Of a stretch of 64,000 bases of DNA, positions 34,276 to 46,753 are shown in pieces. The DNA lies in NCBI GenBank assembly GCA_963971575.1, contig OZ020619.1, positions 62,001-126,000 of the forward strand, read 5' to 3'. Below the pieces are notes generated by a model. That model ran no database searches. It saw nothing but the letters and a program-made list of their open reading frames with translations, and was not told where the DNA came from. The first letter of the stretch is position 1. Each line of letters begins with the position of its first letter. The translations under genes and the position numbers were made by a program. The DNA comes from Liopterus haemorrhoidalis (Eukaryota; Arthropoda; Insecta; Coleoptera; Dytiscidae).

Positions 34276-34616
34276 ATTTAAAATTAAAAAATTTAAAAAA
34301 AAAACCACTCTTATACCGTCATCCATCTGTCTGTATGACAGGAAAAAAAAGGAAAACCTATTTAATGTTCAGAACTTAAGAATATATATTTTAAAATAAA
34401 TAACAGAATATTTTCTCATTCATCGCGAACTTTCTTTCATATTATGGTGAGGTCTTTATTGGGAGGAGGGGTAACCTGGTACAAAATAATTTAAAAAGTT
34501 TTATATTTTAGGTATTTTTAAATATCTATATTTTAGCTTTTCCTTTTTGGAGGCATTTTTAAAGGACACTGCGCCCTCCAATTTAATTTTTTTTTTAACG
34601 AAAATTATAAAAATTC
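34276..34616. other. AT-rich stretch, nothing assigned
   Basis: Contains a poly-A run and a short CCATCTGTCTGTATGACAGG piece of the TCTG repeat family. No supported gene. Confidence 0.5.
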
Positions 34617-35620
34617 TTCCGTCCAATAACCAAAAAGTAATTACCTAGAAATCTTTCAAAATTGATTTTTAATGTTTGCTGTTTATTGGATGCATCCATT
34701 TAATTTTGGCCCCTAATCTGCTGATTTCTTAGTCTTTTTCTGTCTTTGCATTGGCTAAATAATTGACCCTCTATTGCCTAAAAATAATTATTTTTTGTCA
34801 TTTTAAAATATTTTTCTTGTCAGTTCATACTTTAATTTAACAAAAATTTTTAGTCGTTTTTTAAGGTCCCAAATTTATTTTAGAGTAAGTAATACATGAA
34901 AATTTCAAAAATTCCAACCGCAGGTCTCTATCTCTGGCCGTTTTTGAGCTATCATTTTTTTAAATTCAAATTTGCAAACTAAACTTGTTTTTTTACTGTG
35001 CCAGTTCAGTTTTGGCATCACCATCATCTTGCTCTAAGTGTCAGGTCTTTGGTCCCCCAGATATCTGGAAAGACCTTACAGTGAGAGCAACATGGTGATG
35101 AGTAAGGCCAAAAATCTAGACAGACTGATTTTTGTTGCAATTTTCGAATGTTTTGTCTGCCGGTTCGGAGGAGATTTTCTAATTGTTTTGCTAGGGGCCC
35201 AATTTTTTATAGAATAAAGTGTTCATGTAGATATAAAAAATTCTAACCGCAAGTGTCTATCTCTAACCATTTTTGAGCTACAATTTTTTTAAATTCAAAT
35301 TTTCGAATAAATTATAAAATTATTTTTTTACTGTGCCAGTCCAGTTTTGGCATCGGCATTATCTTGCTCTAAGTGTCAGGTTTTTGGTCCCCCAGATATC
35401 TGGAAAGACCTGATGCAAAGCAACATGGTGGTCAGTAAGTCCAAAAATGTCCAATTACCAAAAAATAGTTATCTAGAAATCTTTGAATTTTTTTTTTTCA
35501 TTTTTGCTGTTTTTGGATGCATCCATTATCTGGCTAAATATCTCTCCAGGTGTCCTGTATACCAATTCTAGATCTTCTAGTTGATTTCGCCCTCTTTTTT
35601 TGTCTTCGTATAGGCTAAAT

Positions 35621-36043
35621 CAGTGGTTCACAACCTTTCGTAGTGATAGCTATTATTGTTGTGTGCGAAAAATTTGAAACAAATTTTATGGTGGTTTTCA
35701 ACCTTTTTATCTACGCGATACACTTACTTTACTTGGAAAAAAATTACTGTAGGAAGATAAATAAATCAGCTGTGGCTACCACAGGACCGACCGCCATCAT
35801 AAAGTACTTGTATGAAATACATTCTTGCAGCAGAGTAGAAATAACTTGGCCTAATATTTTCTAACAGAGACATTATCTCTGTCTTCAAATTTTCATTCAG
35901 AATGTAATTTCCAGATTTATTATTTTGATTCTGTTTTTTATTCCTAATTCTTATGATTTTATTCCATTTTTATTTATTTTATTTCTTGCAACGGCTTCGG
36001 AGCCCTTGAGATGTGCACGCGGAGCACAGGTTGGGAACCAATG
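35621..36043 (+). mobile_element. hAT MITE in satellite, copy 1
   Basis: Ends CAGTGGTTCACAACCTTTCG and AGGTTGGGAACCAATG, flanked by perfect 8-bp duplications GGCTAAAT (35613-35620 and 36044-36051). Inside is a truncated ACCGACCGCCA element (from about 35765), so the hAT carries a nested repeat. No transposase. Confidence 0.92.
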
Positions 36044-36833
36044 GGCTAAATAATTAACCCTCTATTTCCAAAAATAATTATTTTTTGTCAATATCAATTA
36101 TTTTGTTTTCACCTTGTATAAGACTTTCCAGTTAGTTTTTTAAGGTTCCAAATTTATTTTAGAATAAAAAATACATGTAGATTTAAAAAAATCCTACCGC
36201 AGGTCTCTATCTCTGGCCGTTTTTGAGCTATCATTTTTTTAAATTCAAATTTTCAAACTAAACTTGTTTTTTTACTGTGCCAGTTCAGTTTTGGCATCAC
36301 CATCATCTTGCTCTAAGTGTCAGGTCTTTGGTCCCCCAGATACCTGGAAAGACCTGATGCAAAGCAACAAGGTGGTGAGTAAGTCCAAAAATGTCCAATA
36401 ACCAAGAAATAATTATCTAGAAATCTTTGATTTTTTTTGTTTCATTTTTGCTGTTTTTTGGATTCATCCATTCGTTTTTTGTCCCTAATCTGGCTAAATA
36501 TCTCTCCAGGTATCCTGTATACCAATGATAGATCTTCTTGTTGATTTCCCCCTCTTTTGCTGTCTTCGCATTGGCTAAACAAATAACCCTTTATGGGCAA
36601 AATAATTATTTTTGGGCAATTTAAAGAATTTTGTTTGTCTGTTCCTATAACATTTTCGAACTAACTTTTTAAAGCCCTAAATTTCTTTTAGAGTAAAGAG
36701 TACATGTAGTTTTCCAAAATTCTAATCGCAAGTCTATCTCCAACCGTATATGAGCCTTTTTTTCAATTTTTTTTAAATATAAAATTTTTTTTTTGCTTTG
36801 TCAGTCCAGTTTTGGCATCACCATCATCTTGCT

Positions 36834-37094
36834 CTAAGTGCCAGGTCTTTGGTCCCCCAGATATCTGGAAAGACCTGATGCAAAGCAACATGGTGGTGAG
36901 TAAGTCCAAAAGTGTCCAATAACCAAAAAATAGTTATCTAGAAATCTTTCAAAATTGATTTTTAATGTTTGCTGTTTATTGGATGCATCCATTTGATTTT
37001 GGCCCCTAATCTGCTGATTTCTTCGTCTTTTTCTGTCTTTGCATTGGCTAAATAATTGACCCGCTATTGCCAAAAAATAATTATTTTTTGTCAT
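36834..37094 (-). other. Recurrent minus-strand open frame of the satellite
   Basis: An 86-131 codon frame beginning MTKNNYFLAI or nearby and ending GLSRYLGDQRPDT recurs in at least eight monomers (also 38986-39369, 40563-40832, 41292-41687, 41920-42180, 42411-42674, 42904-43191, 43397-43657). It crosses the palindromic core. No domain is recognised. The simplest reading is that closely related monomers share an accidental open frame. Confidence 0.3.
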
Positions 37095-37577
37095 TTTAAA
37101 ATATTTTCCTTGTCATTTCAAACTTTAATTTATCAAAATTTTTTAGTCGTTTTTAGGTCCCAAATTTATTTTAGAGTAAACAATACATGTAGATTTCAAA
37201 AATTCCAACCGCAGGTCTCTATCTCCGGCCGTTTTTGAGCTTATCATTTTTTTTAAATTCAAATTCGCAAACTAAACTTGTTTTTTTACTGTGCCAGTTC
37301 AGTTTTGGCATCACCATCATCTTGCTCTAAGTGTCAGGTCTTTGGTCCCCCAGATATCTGGAAAGACCTGATGCAAAGCAACATGGTGGTCAGTAAGTCC
37401 AAAAATGTCCAATAACCAAAAAATAGTTATCTAGAAATCTTTGAATTTTTTTTTTCATTTTTTCTGTTTTTGGATGCATCCATTATCTGGCTAAATATCC
37501 CTCCAGGTGTCCTGTATACCAATACTAGATCTTCTAGTTGATTTCGCCCTCTTTTTTTGTCTTCGTATAGGCTAAAA

Positions 37578-37999
37578 CAGTGGTTCACAACCTTTCGTAG
37601 TGATAGCTATCATTGTTGTGTGCGAAAAATTTTAACCAAATTTTATGGTGGTTTTCAACCTTTTTATCTACGCGATACACTTACTTTACTTGGAAAAAAA
37701 TTACTGTAGGAAGATAAAAAATCAGCTGTGGCTACCGCAGGACCGACCGCCATCATAAAGTACTTGTATAAAATACATTCTAGCAGCAGAGTAGAAATAA
37801 CTTGGCCTAATATTTTCTAACAGAGACATTATCTCTGTCTTCAAATTTTCATTCAGAATGTAATTTCCAGATTTATTATTTTGATTCTGTTTTTTATTCC
37901 TAATTCTTTTGATTTTATTCCATTTTTATTTATTTTATTTCTTGCAACGGCTTCGGAGCCCTTGAGAAGTGCACGCGGAGCACAGGTTGGGAACCAATG
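37578..37999 (+). mobile_element. hAT MITE in satellite, copy 2
   Basis: Same element at the same monomer position as 35621-36043. The left duplication is mutated to GGCTAAAA (37570-37577), the right is GGCTAAAT (38000-38007). Confidence 0.92.
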
Positions 38000-39873
38000 G
38001 GCTAAATAATTAACCCTCTATTTCCAAAAATAATTATTTTTTGTCAATATCAATTATTTTGTTTTCACCTTGTATAAGACTTTCCAGTTAGTTTTTTAAG
38101 GTTCCAAATTTATTTTAGAATAAAAAATACATGTAGATTTTAAAAAATCCTACCGCAGGTCTCTATCTCTGGCCGTTTTTGAGCTATCATTTTTTTAAAT
38201 TCAAATTTTCAAACTAAACTTGTTTTTTTACTGTGCCAGTTCAGTTTTGGCATCACCATCATCTTGCTCTAAGTGTCAGATCTTTGGTCCCCCAGATACC
38301 TGGATAGACCTGATGCAAAGCAACATGGTGGTGAGTAAGTCCAAAAATGTCCAATAACCAAAAAATAATTATCTAGAAATCTTTGATTTTTTTTGTTTCA
38401 TTTTTGCTGTTTTTTGGATTCATTCATTCGTTTTTTGTCCTTAATCTGGCTAAATATCTCTCCAGGTGTGCTGTATACCAATGATAGATCTTCTTGTTGA
38501 TTTCCCTCTCTTTTGCTGTCTTCGCACTGGCTAAACAATTAACCCTTTATGGGCAAAATAATTATTTTTGGGCAATTTCAAGAATTTTGTTTGTCTGTTC
38601 CTATAACATTTTCGAACTAACTTTTTAAAGCCCTAAATTTCTTTTAGAGTAAAGAGTACATGTAGTTTTCAAAAATTCTAATCGCAAGTCTATCTCCAAC
38701 CGTATATGAGCCTTTTTTTCAATTTTTTTTAAATATAAATTTTTTTTTTTGCTTTGTCAGTCCAGTTTTGGCATCACCATCATCTTGCTCTAAGTGCCAG
38801 GTCTTTGGTCCCCCAGATATCTGGAAAGACCTGACCAGTAAGAGCAATATGGTGGTGAGTAAGGCCAAAAATCTGGACAGACTGATTTTTAATTTTTGTT
38901 GCAATTTTCGTATGTTTTTTCTGCCGGTTCAGAGGAGATTTTATAATTGTTTTGTTAGGGGCCCAATTTTTATAGAGTAAATTGTTCATGTAGATTTCAA
39001 AAATTTCAACCGAAAGTCTATCTCTAACCGTTTTTGAGCTACGATTTTTTTAAATTCAAATTTTCGAATATATAATATAATTACTTTTTTACTGTGCCAG
39101 TCCAGTTCTGGCATCAGCATTATCTTGCTCTTAGTGTCAGGTGTTTGGTCCCCCAGATATCTGGAAAGACCTGATGCAGAGCAATATGGTGGTGAGTAAA
39201 TCCAAAAATGTCCAATGACCAAAAAGTAATTATCTAGAAATCTTTCAAAATTGATTTTTAATGTTTGCTGTTTATTGGATGCATCCATTTGATTTTGGCC
39301 CCTAATCTGCTGATTTCTTCGCCTTTTTCTGTCTTTGCATTGGCTAAATAATTGACCCTCTATTGCCAAAAAAATAATTATTTTTTGTCATTTTAAAATA
39401 TTTTCCTTGTCAGTTCATACTTTAATTTATCAAAATTTTCTAGTCGTTTTTTAAGGTCCCAAATTTATTTTAGAGTAAACAATACATGTAGATTTCAAAA
39501 ATTCCAACCGCAGGTCTCTATCTCTGGCCGTTTTTGAGCTATCATTTTTTTAAATTCAAATTTGCAAACTAAACTTGTTTTTTTACTGTGCCAGTTCAGT
39601 TTTGGCATCACCATCATCTTGCTCTAAGTGTCAGGTCTTTGGTCCCCCAGATATCTGGAAAGACCTGATGCAAAGCAACATGCTGGTCAGTAAGTCCAAA
39701 AATGTCCAATAACCAAAAAATAGTTATCTAGAAATCTTCGATTTTTTTTTTTCATTTTTGCTGTTTTTGGATGCATCCATTATCTGGCTAAATATCCCTC
39801 CAGGTGTCCTGTATACCAATGCTAGATCTTCTAGTTGATTTCGCCCTCTTTTTTGTCTTCGTATAGGCTAAAT

Positions 39874-40296
39874 CAGTGGTTCACAACCTTTCGTAGTGAT
39901 AGCTATCATTGTTGTGTGCGAAAAATTTTAACCAAATTTTATGGTGGTTTTCAACCTTTTTATCTACGCGATACACTTACTTTACTTGGAAAAAAATTAC
40001 TGTAGGAAGATAAAAAAATCAGCTGTGGCTACCACAGGACCGACCGCCATCATAAAGTACTTGTATAAAATACATTCTAGCAGCAGAGTAGAAATAACTT
40101 TGCCTAATATATTCTAACAGAGATAGTATCTCTGTCTTCAAATTTTCATTCAGAATGTAATTTCCAGATTTATTATTTTGATTCTGTTTTTTATTCCTAA
40201 TTCTTTTGATTTTATTCCATTTTTATTTATTTTATTTCTTGCAACGGCTTCGGAGCCCTTGAGATGTGCACGCGGAGCACAGGTTGGGAACCAATG
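39874..40296 (+). mobile_element. hAT MITE in satellite, copy 3
   Basis: Same site and the same GGCTAAAT duplications (39866-39873, 40297-40304), which places the insertion before amplification of the higher-order unit. Confidence 0.92.
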
Positions 40297-43200
40297 GGCT
40301 AAATAATTAACCCTCTATTTCCAAAAATAATTATTTTTTGTCAATATCAATTATTTTGTTTTCACCTTGTATAAGACTTTCCAGTTAGTTTTTTAAGGTT
40401 CCAAATTTATTTTAGAATAAAAAATACATGTAGATTTAAAAAAATCCTACCGCAGGTCTCTATTTCTGGCCGTTTTTGAGCTCATTTGTTTAAATTCAAA
40501 TTTTCAAACTAAACTTATTTTTTACTGTGCCAGTTCAGTTTTGGCATCATCATCATCTTGCTCTAAGTGTCAGATCTTGGGTCCCCCAGATACCTGGAAA
40601 GACCTGATGCAAAGCAACATGGTGGTGAGTAAGTCCAAAAATGTCCAATAACCAAAAAATAATTATCTAGAAATCTTTGATTTTTTTTGTTACATTTTTG
40701 CTTTTTTTTGGATTCATCCATTCGTTTTTTGTCCCTAATCTGGCTAAATATCTCTCCAGGTGTCCTGTATACCAATGCTAGATCTTCTAGTTGATTTCCC
40801 CCTCTTTTGCTGTCTTCGCATTGGCTAAACAATTAACCCTTTATGGGCAAAATAATTATTTTTGGCAATTTCAAGAATTTTGTTTGTTTGTTCCTATAAC
40901 ATTTTCGAACTAACTTTTTAAAGCCCTAAATTTCTTTTAGAGTAAAGAGTACATGTAGTTTTCCAAAATTCTAATCGCAAGTCTATCTCCAACCGTATAT
41001 GAGCCTTTTTTTCAATTTTTTTTTAATATAATTTTTTTTTTTTTTGCTTTGTCAGTCCAGTTTTGGCATCACCATCATCTTGCTCTAAGTGCCAGGTCTT
41101 TGGTCCCCCAGATATCTGGAAAGACCTTACCAGTAAGAGCAATATGGTGGTGAGTAAGGCCAAAAATCTGGACAGACTGATTTTTAATTTTTGTTGCAAT
41201 TTTTGAATGTTTTGTCTGCCGGTTCAGAGGAGATTTTATAATTGTTTTGTTAGGGGCCCAATTTTTATAGAGTAAATTGTTCATGTAGATTTCAAAAATT
41301 CCAACCGAAAGTCTCTATCTCTAACCGTTTTTGAGCTACGATTTTTTTTAATTCAAATTTTCGAATATATAATAAAATTACTTTTTTACTGTGCCAGTCC
41401 AGTTCTGGCATCAGCATTATCTTGCTCTTAGTGTCAGGTCTTTGGTCCCCCAGATATCTGGAAAGACCTGATGCAGAGCAATATGGTGGTGAGTAAATCC
41501 AAAAATGTCCAATAACCAAAAAGTAATTATCTAGAAATCTTTCAAAATTGATTTTTAATTTTTGCTGTTTATTGGATGCATCCATTTGATTTTGGCCCCT
41601 AATCTGCTGATTTCTTCGTCTTTTTCTGTCTTTGCATTGGCTAAATAATTGACCCTCTATTGCCAAAAAATAATTATTTTTTGTCATTTTAAAATATTTT
41701 CTTTGTCAGTTCATACTTTAATTTATCAAAATTTTTTATTCGTTTTTTAAGGTCCCAAATTTATTTTAGAGTAAACAATACATGTAGATTTCAAAAATTC
41801 CAACCGCAGGTCTCTATCTCTGGCCGTTTTTGAGCTATCATTTTTTTAAATTCAAATTTGCAAACTAAACTTGTTTTTTTACTGTGCCAGTTCAGTTTTG
41901 GCATCACCATCATTTTGCCTTAAGTGTCAGGTCTTTGGTCCCCCAGATATATGGAAAGACCTGATGCAGAGCAATATGGTGGTGAGTAAGGCCAAGAATG
42001 TCCAATATCTAAAAAATAATTATCTAGGAAACTTTCAAAATTGATTTTTAAGTTTTGCTGTTTATTGGACGCTTCCATTTGAATTTGGTCCCTAATCTGC
42101 AGATTTCTTCGTCTTTTGCTGTCTTTGCATTGGTTAAATAATTGACCCTCTATTGCCAAAAAGTAATTATTTTTTGTCATTTTAAAATATTTTCCTTGTC
42201 ATATTTTAATTTATCAAATTTTTTAGTGGTTTTTTGAAACCCCAAACTTTTTTAGATTAAAAAGTCCATGTAGATTTTAAAAATTTTAGCCGCAAGTCCC
42301 TATTGTTGGCCGTTTTTGAATTATGTTTTTTTTTAATTCCAATTTTCATAACTAATAAAATTTATTCTTTTACTGTGCCAGTTCAAATTTGGCATCGCCA
42401 TCATCTTGCCTTAAGTGTCAGGTCTTTGGTCCCCCAGATACCTGGAAAGACCTGACCAGTGAGAGCAACATGGTGGTGAGTAAGGCCAAAAATGTCCAAT
42501 ATCCAAAAAGTAATTATCTAGAATTCTTTCAAAATTGATTTCTAATTTTTGCTGTTTATTGGATGTTTCCATTTGATTTTTGTCCCTAATCTGCTGATTG
42601 CTTCGTCTTTTTCTGTCTTTGCATTGGCTAAATAATTGACCCTCTATTGCCAAAAAGTAATTATTGTTTGTCATTTTAAAATATTTTCCTTGTCATATTT
42701 TAATTTATCAAATTTTTTAGTGGTTTTTTGAAACCCCAAACTTTTTTAGATTAAAAAGTCCATGTAGATTTTAAAAATTTTAACCGCAAGTCCCTATTGC
42801 TGGCCGTTTTTGAGTTATAATTTTTTAAATTCCAATTTTCATAACTAATAACATTTATTCTCTTATTGTGCCAGTTCAGTTTTGGCATCACCATCATCTT
42901 ACCTTAAGTGTCAGGTCTTTGGTCCCCCAGATACCTGGAAAGATCTGATGCAGAGCAACATGATGGTGAGTAAGACCAAAAATGTCCAATAACCAAAAAA
43001 TAATTATCTAGAAATCTTTCAAAATTGAATTTTAATTTTTGCCGTTTATTGGATGCTTCCATTTGATTTTGATCCCTAATCTGCTGATTTCTTCGTCTTT
43101 TGCTGTCTTTGCATTGGCTAAATAATTGACCCTCTATTGCCGAAAAATAATTATTTTTTGTCATTTTAATATATTTTCTTTGTCGGCTCATACTTTAATT

Positions 43201-44000
43201 TATTAAAATTTTTTAGTCGTTTTTTAAGGTCCCAAATTTATTTTTGAATAAACAATACATGTAGATTTCAAAAATTTCAACCTCAGGTCTCTATCTCTGG
43301 CCGTTTTTGAGCTATCATGTTTTTAAATTCAAATTTGCAAATTAAACTTATTTTTTTACTGTACCAGTTCAGTTTTGGCATCACCATCATTTTGCCTTAA
43401 GTGTCAGGTCTTTGGTCCCCCAGATATCTGGAAAGACCTGATGCAGAGCAATATGGTGGTGAGTAAGGCCAAAAATGTCCAATATCTAAAAAATAATTAT
43501 CTAGGAAACTTTCAAAATTGATTTTTAAGTTTTGCTGTTTATTGGACGCTTCCATTTGATTTTGGTCCCTAATCTGCAGATTTCTTCGTCTTTTGCTGTC
43601 TTTGCATTGGTTAAATAATCGACCCTCTATTGCCAAAAAATAATTATTTTTTGTCATTTTAAAATATTTTCTTTGTCAGTTCATACTTTAATTTATCAAA
43701 TTTTTTTGTCGTTTTTTGAGGTCCCAAATTTTTTTTAGAGTAAAAATTCCATGTTGATTTCAAAAATTTTAACCGCAAGTCCCTATAGCTGGCCGTTTTT
43801 GAATTATGATTTTTTTAAATTCCAATTTTCATAACAAAAAAAAATTTAGTTTTTTACTGTGCCAGCCCAGTTTTGGCATCAGCATCTTATTGCTCTAAGT
43901 GTCAAGTTTTTGGTCCCCCAGATTTCTGGAAAGACCTGACACTTGGAGCAACATGGAGAATCGGTGGAGAGGAACAGGAGTGAAAGAGGGTTGGACAGAT

Positions 44001-44130
44001 AATATACCCCGAAGGACATGGATGGTTCTCGGATCATCCCAACTGCGCCCAACTCCCTTCAGGGGTGGGTATTCCCAGCACTCTCTGGGTGCTGTGGAAG
44101 ACACTTATGGCAATTTAAAAAAAATAATAA
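44001..44130 (+). mobile_element. LINE 3' tail at the satellite's right edge
   Basis: AATATACCCCGAAGGACATG through the CAGCACTCTCTGGGTGCTG hairpin to ATGGCAATTTAAAAAAAATA and an (AAT)n tail. The last satellite core is interrupted just before it, after GGAGCAACATGG. Confidence 0.72.
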
Positions 44131-45270
44131 TGATACATTATTGCGGCTTCAAGTTCAAGTTTTATAACTCTAGTTTAAGTTTCTAGACCACGGATTAAGT
44201 TTTTAGATCCCGTTTAAGTTTCTAGACCTCTGTTTTAGTTAATAATTTAATTAATGCTTCTCAATCCAAACTTACCGCGGAACGGTAAAGTATCTATTTG
44301 GGGCTGGGGATATTCAAAAAAGGCTTTAAAGCTTTCCTGCCTCTTTTTTTGGGATAGTTTTTTTAGTTTTATGCAAAAACAGTTAGTTGAAAGGCGAAAT
44401 TGACCTTATTTTGGTAATTTACGGCCCAAAATACGTATATGGGCACATTTTGAGTCAAATCTAAAGCAAAAAGATTTTTCTTAAAAATTGTGATTTTTTT
44501 AAGGTATACCCCTTACGATTTTTTCAAATTTTAGCCATTTTTAAAGGTTTTGTTTGATGGACTAGAAAAATAAAACCAGCCGAGTTATTAAGGCCCCAAT
44601 TTTTTTCTAGATAAAGTAATACATGCAAATTTTAAATATTCAAACCGCAGGTCTCCATCCTTAATCAATTATGAGTTATTATTAATTGAGAAAAAAAAAT
44701 ATTGGTAATCGAAATTTTTCAAAAAAAAATTTTTGCTCATAATTTGCTCTAAATATATTACGGACCTAAGAATTTCAAAAATTTCATCCCCAGGTCTATA
44801 TCTTTTTTAGTTTTGGAGATACGGCCTTACAAACTTAAAAATTTTGACAATATTGACAATGTTTGAAACATTTTCAACGAAAAACGTCTTTAACGAAAAA
44901 GGCCCCAAATTTTTAGCTGCGTATATAAGTGTTGGTGATAAAAATTCAAACCGCAGGGCGCTATCTGTTTTAGTTTTTGAGTTATGAATTTTTGAAAATT
45001 GTAATTTTTTCCCCTGGAAGCTAATATAGTAGGCAACCCACAACACGTTTGTGCTATGCGGTAAAGTATATAAGGTTAGGGGATTTTTTTTAAAACTAAA
45101 TAAGTGATGTTTGTCTATGATGGGCACTTTTCGGTCACTAGGGGCATAGGCCCAAAATATAAAAAAAAATCTTTTTTTATTTAGTCCAGTTATGACATTT
45201 TTAAGACACGCCGAAGGAGCACAGTACGATCTGATTTCCTAAACATAAATTCATTATTTTTTTTCAAGAT
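44131..45270. repeat. Eroded satellite-related sequence
   Basis: The block ATTCAAACCGCAGG(T)... with GTTTTTGAGTTATGA appears at about 44635-44680, 44785-44820 and 44945-44995, related to the same block in the satellite and in unit B. AAGTTTCTAGACC recurs at 44175-44230. GGCAACCCACAACACG near 45032 is echoed at 48793. No gene is supported. Confidence 0.6.
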
Positions 45271-45279
45271 TTTGCATAA

Positions 45280-45550
45280 TAATAATTTATCTAACAAAAG
45301 TTGTTATAAAAGCAAAAACTAACAACTTTTATTTGAGACATTTTTTGATAAAACGAAAAAATAATTTAAAAAATTTTCGAAATTTTTTCTTAGTATCAAT
45401 TTTTTCATGTAACGTTTCCATGGTCATAATAAATAATATCTCTGTTAGAAAATATTAGGCCAAGTTATTTCTAATCTGCTGCTAGAATGTATTTTATACA
45501 AGTACTTTGTAATGGCGGTCGGTCCTGTGGTGGCCACAGCTGATTTTTAT
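45280..45550 (-). mobile_element. ACCGACCGCCA element, end fragment
   Basis: Ends GGCGGTCGGTCCTGTGGTGG and CCACAGCTGATTTTT, matching, inverted, the left end of 21441-22064, and runs inward through TTCCATGGTCATAATAAATA to the AACAACTTTTATTTGAGAC region. Confidence 0.72.
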
Positions 45551-45829
45551 TTTAAGTTTTAATGTGGTCAAGTATAAAAATATATATTTTGATGGTCATC
45601 TTCTTAAAAAGTCTTGATAAAAGTGTGATTTGTTCGCAAGCTGTGAAATTTTCATGATTGAAGAAAGTTTAACAAAGAGGCAAATATCTTTAAAAAAGTT
45701 GTGACAGGCAGAGGCAGTTATTTACGGGCTTTAGCGCATTTTTTCTTAATATGTAATATGTGTTTTTATTTGTAAACTGCTTTTATTTGGGTTCGTACCG
45801 GCGGCATTAGCTGTATTGTTTAAATGTAT

Positions 45830-45935
45830 ATTGAATAGGACAAGATGATCCGGCGCTCGGCGGGAAATGAACCCGGGACCTGGTTGATCTCTTGAAATAT
45901 AGGGGTAAAGGTCAATTGTGCAAAGGGCATAAAGG
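45830..45935 (-). mobile_element. Possible decayed tRNA-derived SINE
   Basis: Minus strand: GGTCCCGGGTTCATTTCCCG resembles a T-arm/box B and is followed by GCCGAGCGCCGG. Box A is not clear. There is only one copy in the window. Confidence 0.35.
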
Positions 45936-46273
45936 TGCATTTCTTCAATTACCTTAATCCCATACGAACAATTTCTTACAATATTGGAAATATATGTACC
46001 TACACACAAGTTGGCTTTGAGGAAATTTAAAAAGAAATAATATGTTCATAATTGAAAAAGTAACATTCAAAACGTGATCTCTTAACCCCTTAAAAGTCCG
46101 TCTTGATCTCTTAACTGTCAGGTTTTTCTTTATACTTGTTAGATTTTGACTAATATAATACCTCAACTTTTTGTGAGGTCTTCCCTCTGGCGAAGGTTGT
46201 TCAATTTTCTTTTCGAGATATGCCCCCCCCCCCACTTCTTTAAATATTTCATATTACATGTTTTTAAATGCGT

Positions 46274-46690
46274 TTTTAGGGTTTCGTATGAATAACCAAG
46301 AAACTCTTTGTGTCCGTCTGTTGGGTAGAAACTAGGTATTAAATTTTTTTCCTAAATAAATTTATATAAAACGTTACATACTACACTTTTTAAAGTAATT
46401 GGGGTTTCGTAGGTATGGTCAAGAAACCTTAAACCATCATTCATGTGCCCGTCTGTCTGTTTATTTCTTTGATAAAAGTTGATTTATTCAATTTTTCTTT
46501 CCAAATAAATTTATATAAAACATTACATACTACACGTGTTTAAAGGTATTAGGCCAAAGGTATGACTCGTGTATCTGTCTGTCTGTACGGTAGTACTTGT
46601 GGTCAAATATCGGGACCTAAAGAGTTGAATTTTGGCTTGCATATACAGTTTTTGGTCTACATAGGAAATTATGTTAGAATAAATATTTCT
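46274..46690 (+). repeat. About 140-bp tandem repeat with TCTG motif
   Basis: GGGTTTCGTATGAATAACC (about 46277), GGGGTTTCGTAGGTATGGTC (about 46402) and a third eroded start near 46548 each precede GTCCGTCTG/GTCTGTCTG and AAATAAATTTATATAAAACR with TTACATACTACAC. Same family as the ends of the IR-B arms. Confidence 0.7.
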
Positions 46691-46753
46691 CGAAAAAATA
46701 TATATTTTTTAAAACTTTGAGTAGGGCTTAATTAAAGGCCTTGAGACTTAGAT

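Larger units (their letters stand above)
34617..43960 (+). repeat. Satellite array with palindromic core and higher-order structure
   Basis: Seventeen cores reading GGTCCCCCAGAT lie at 35051, 35386, 36330, 36851, 37344, 38286, 38807, 39147, 39641, 40580, 41102, 41444, 41937, 42428, 42921, 43414 and 43912. Spacings fall into classes of about 340, 493, 521 and 942 bp. The block 521-340-494-942 recurs as a higher-order unit of about 2.29 kb (38286 to 40580) and, without the 340-bp monomer, of 1.96 kb (36330 to 38286). The last five monomers are plain 493-bp units. The 942-bp class is a monomer plus a hAT MITE. Shared segments include AACCGCAGGTCTCTATCTC and CCGTTTTTGAGCTATCA. Confidence 0.95.
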
